Positions 62,556-64,000 of a DNA stretch of 64,000 nucleotides are shown piece by piece (within the stretch, counting starts at the first letter, position 1; each line of letters opens with the position of its first letter). The notes below the pieces were generated by a model. The model saw only the letters and a program-made list of their open reading frames with translations, was not told the DNA's origin and searched no databases. The stretch is from positions 17,021 through 81,020 of the forward strand of contig NZ_PDWM01000010.1 of assembly GCF_010093225.1 (NCBI RefSeq), given 5' to 3'. The position numbers and the translations under genes were made by a program. The DNA is from Pseudoxanthomonas koreensis. GTDB taxonomy: Bacteria > Pseudomonadota > Gammaproteobacteria > Xanthomonadales > Xanthomonadaceae.

Positions 62556-63896
62556 ATGGATGCCTGGCCCCGTTGTCTGGAACGCCTCGAAGCCGAATTC
62601 CCGCCCGAGGATGTCCATACCTGGCTCAAACCCCTGCAGGCCGAGGAGCGCCCGGACGGCGTGGTGCTGTACGCACCCAACGCCTTCATCGTCGAGCAGG
62701 TCCGCGACCGCTACCTGCCGCGGATCCGCGAGCTGGCCCAGCACTTCGCCGGCCTGAACGTCGCCCTGGAGATCGGCTCGCGCCCGCGCGCGGCCGAACC
62801 GGCGCGGGCGCCGCTGGCCACCGCCGCCGGTGGTGCCGCCGCGCCCCGCCCGGCCGCCCCGGTGGAGCCGTTCAACGGCAACCTGGACACCCACTACACC
62901 TTCGAGAACTTCGTCGAGGGCCGCAGCAACCAGCTCGGCCGCGCCGCCGCCTGGCAGGCCGCGCAGCGCCCCGGCGACCGCGCCCACAACCCGCTGCTGC
63001 TGTACGGGGGCACCGGGCTGGGCAAGACCCACCTGATGTTCGCCGCCGGCAACGCGATGCGCGCGGCCAACCCCGGCGCGCGGGTGCTGTACCTGCGCTC
63101 GGAGCAGTTCTACAGTGCCTTCTTCCGCGCGCTGCAGGAGAAGACCGCCGACCAGTTCAAGCGCCAGTTCCAGCAGATCGACGCGCTGCTGATCGACGAC
63201 ATCCAGTTCTTCGCCGGCAAGGACCGCACCCAGGAAGAGTTCTTCCACACCTTCAATTCGCTGTTCGACAGCCGCCAGCAGATCATCATGACCTGCGACC
63301 GCTACCCGCGAGAGGTCGACGGCCTGGAGCCGCGGCTGAAGTCGCGCCTGGCCTGGGGCCTGTCGGTGGCGATCGATCCACCCGATTTCGAGACCCGCGC
63401 GGCGATCGTGCTGGCGAAGGCGCACGAGCGCGGCGCGCACATTCCCGACGAGGTCGCGTTCCTGCTGGCCAAGAAGATGCGCAGCAACGTGCGCGACCTG
63501 GAAGGCGCGCTCAACACCCTGGCCGCACGCGCGAACTTCACTGGCCGTGCGATCAGCATCGAGTTCGCCCAGGAGACGCTGCGCGACCTGCTGCGCGCCC
63601 AGCAGCAGGCGATCGGCATCCCCAACATCCAGAAGACCGTGGCCGACTACTACGGTTTGCAGATGAAGGACCTGCTGTCCAAGCGCCGCACCCGCTCGCT
63701 GGCGCGGCCGCGGCAGGTCGCCATGGCCCTGACCAAGGAACTGACCGAGCACAGCCTGCCGGAGATCGGCGACGCTTTCGCCGGGCGCGACCACACCACG
63801 GTGCTGCACGCCTGCCGCCAGATCCGCAACCTGATGGAAACCGATGGCAAGCTGCGCGAGGACTGGGACAAGCTGATCCGCAAGTTGAGCGAGTGA
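62556..63896 (+). CDS. dnaA: Chromosomal replication initiator DnaA
   Basis: DnaA (446 aa) binds DnaA boxes and opens the origin. Domain I is at the N-terminus ([22 protein letters not shown]), a Pro/Ala linker follows, and the AAA+ domain has Walker [12 protein letters not shown], Walker [13 protein letters not shown] and RFDSR-like sensor regions. The C-terminal DNA-binding domain carries [21 protein letters not shown]. The gene is complete; the start 62556 has only a weak ribosome site. The 104 bp after the stop hold no recognised feature; dnaN, usually next, is not in the window. Confidence 0.97.
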   Translation: MDAWPRCLERLEAEFPPEDVHTWLKPLQAEERPDGVVLYAPNAFIVEQVRDRYLPRIRELAQHFAGLNVALEIGSRPRAAEPARAPLATAAGGAAAPRPAAPVEPFNGNLDTHYTFENFVEGRSNQLGRAAAWQAAQRPGDRAHNPLLLYGGTGLGKTHLMFAAGNAMRAANPGARVLYLRSEQFYSAFFRALQEKTADQFKRQFQQIDALLIDDIQFFAGKDRTQEEFFHTFNSLFDSRQQIIMTCDRYPREVDGLEPRLKSRLAWGLSVAIDPPDFETRAAIVLAKAHERGAHIPDEVAFLLAKKMRSNVRDLEGALNTLAARANFTGRAISIEFAQETLRDLLRAQQQAIGIPNIQKTVADYYGLQMKDLLSKRRTRSLARPRQVAMALTKELTEHSLPEIGDAFAGRDHTTVLHACRQIRNLMETDGKLREDWDKLIRKLSE

Positions 63897-64000
63897 GCGT
63901 GGCGATGGCTGGCCGCGCTGCATTCCGGCCTTCCGGCACAGCCGGCGATGCTGAAGGTGCGGTAGATTCTGCGGTGGAGGACATCCCGGGGAGAATGCGG

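Overview
The window is a GC-rich gammaproteobacterial chromosome segment, most likely from the Xanthomonadaceae/Lysobacteraceae (Lysobacter, Luteimonas or Pseudoxanthomonas type). The basis is protein similarity from memory, the codon bias, GTAG-type REP repeats, and the dnaA / rpmH-rnpA-yidC-mnmE order at the right end. That order places the right end beside the replication origin. No prophage, insertion sequence, CRISPR array, tRNA or rRNA was recognised.

Left part (1-16.6 kb): the 3' end of gltB with gltD (ammonia assimilation), a zinc alcohol dehydrogenase, a small membrane protein, a methylglyoxal-synthase-like protein with two MGS modules, an NRDE protein, a Tet-type MFS exporter, one open frame joining a lytic transglycosylase to a hexose-phosphate mutarotase, folE, a DUF885 lipoprotein peptidase, a Tat-exported GH43 glycosidase and an AI-2E family permease. 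Centre-left (16.6-29.4 kb): an AT-rich junction with the internally deleted relic of a YdeI/DUF1905 gene, a HipA-like kinase (yjjJ), the recC-recB-recD operon, and a Na/Pi cotransporter.

Centre (29.4-45.3 kb): a complete mlaFEDCBA phospholipid-transport operon, rmuC, a DUF488 protein, putP, rlmI, monomeric icd followed by aceK, a secreted methyltransferase, rluE and a small membrane protein. Right (45.5-57.2 kb): hrpB, a frameshifted tatD, panE, the yadGH ABC exporter, a ferredoxin/flavodoxin reductase, a membrane-protein/XRE-regulator pair behind a strong inverted repeat, a lipoprotein alpha/beta hydrolase and natAB. Far right (57.2-64 kb): a TonB-like lipoprotein, mnmE, yidC, rnpA and rpmH on the minus strand, divergent from dnaA.

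The most distinctive signal is repeat biology. Six 131-134 bp elements share one architecture: outward GTAG-headed REP arms, an inner GTTCAACGC/GCGTTGAAC pair, and a TCCGGA centre within about 1 bp of the midpoint. A seventh element has the same plan with different sequence, and an eighth is only a half. A separate short REP family occurs twice: once where it supplies stop codons to two convergent genes, and once in frame inside recC. In five gene ends the TAG of a GTAG/CTAC tetranucleotide is the stop codon. No transposase of the RAYT type is present in the window.
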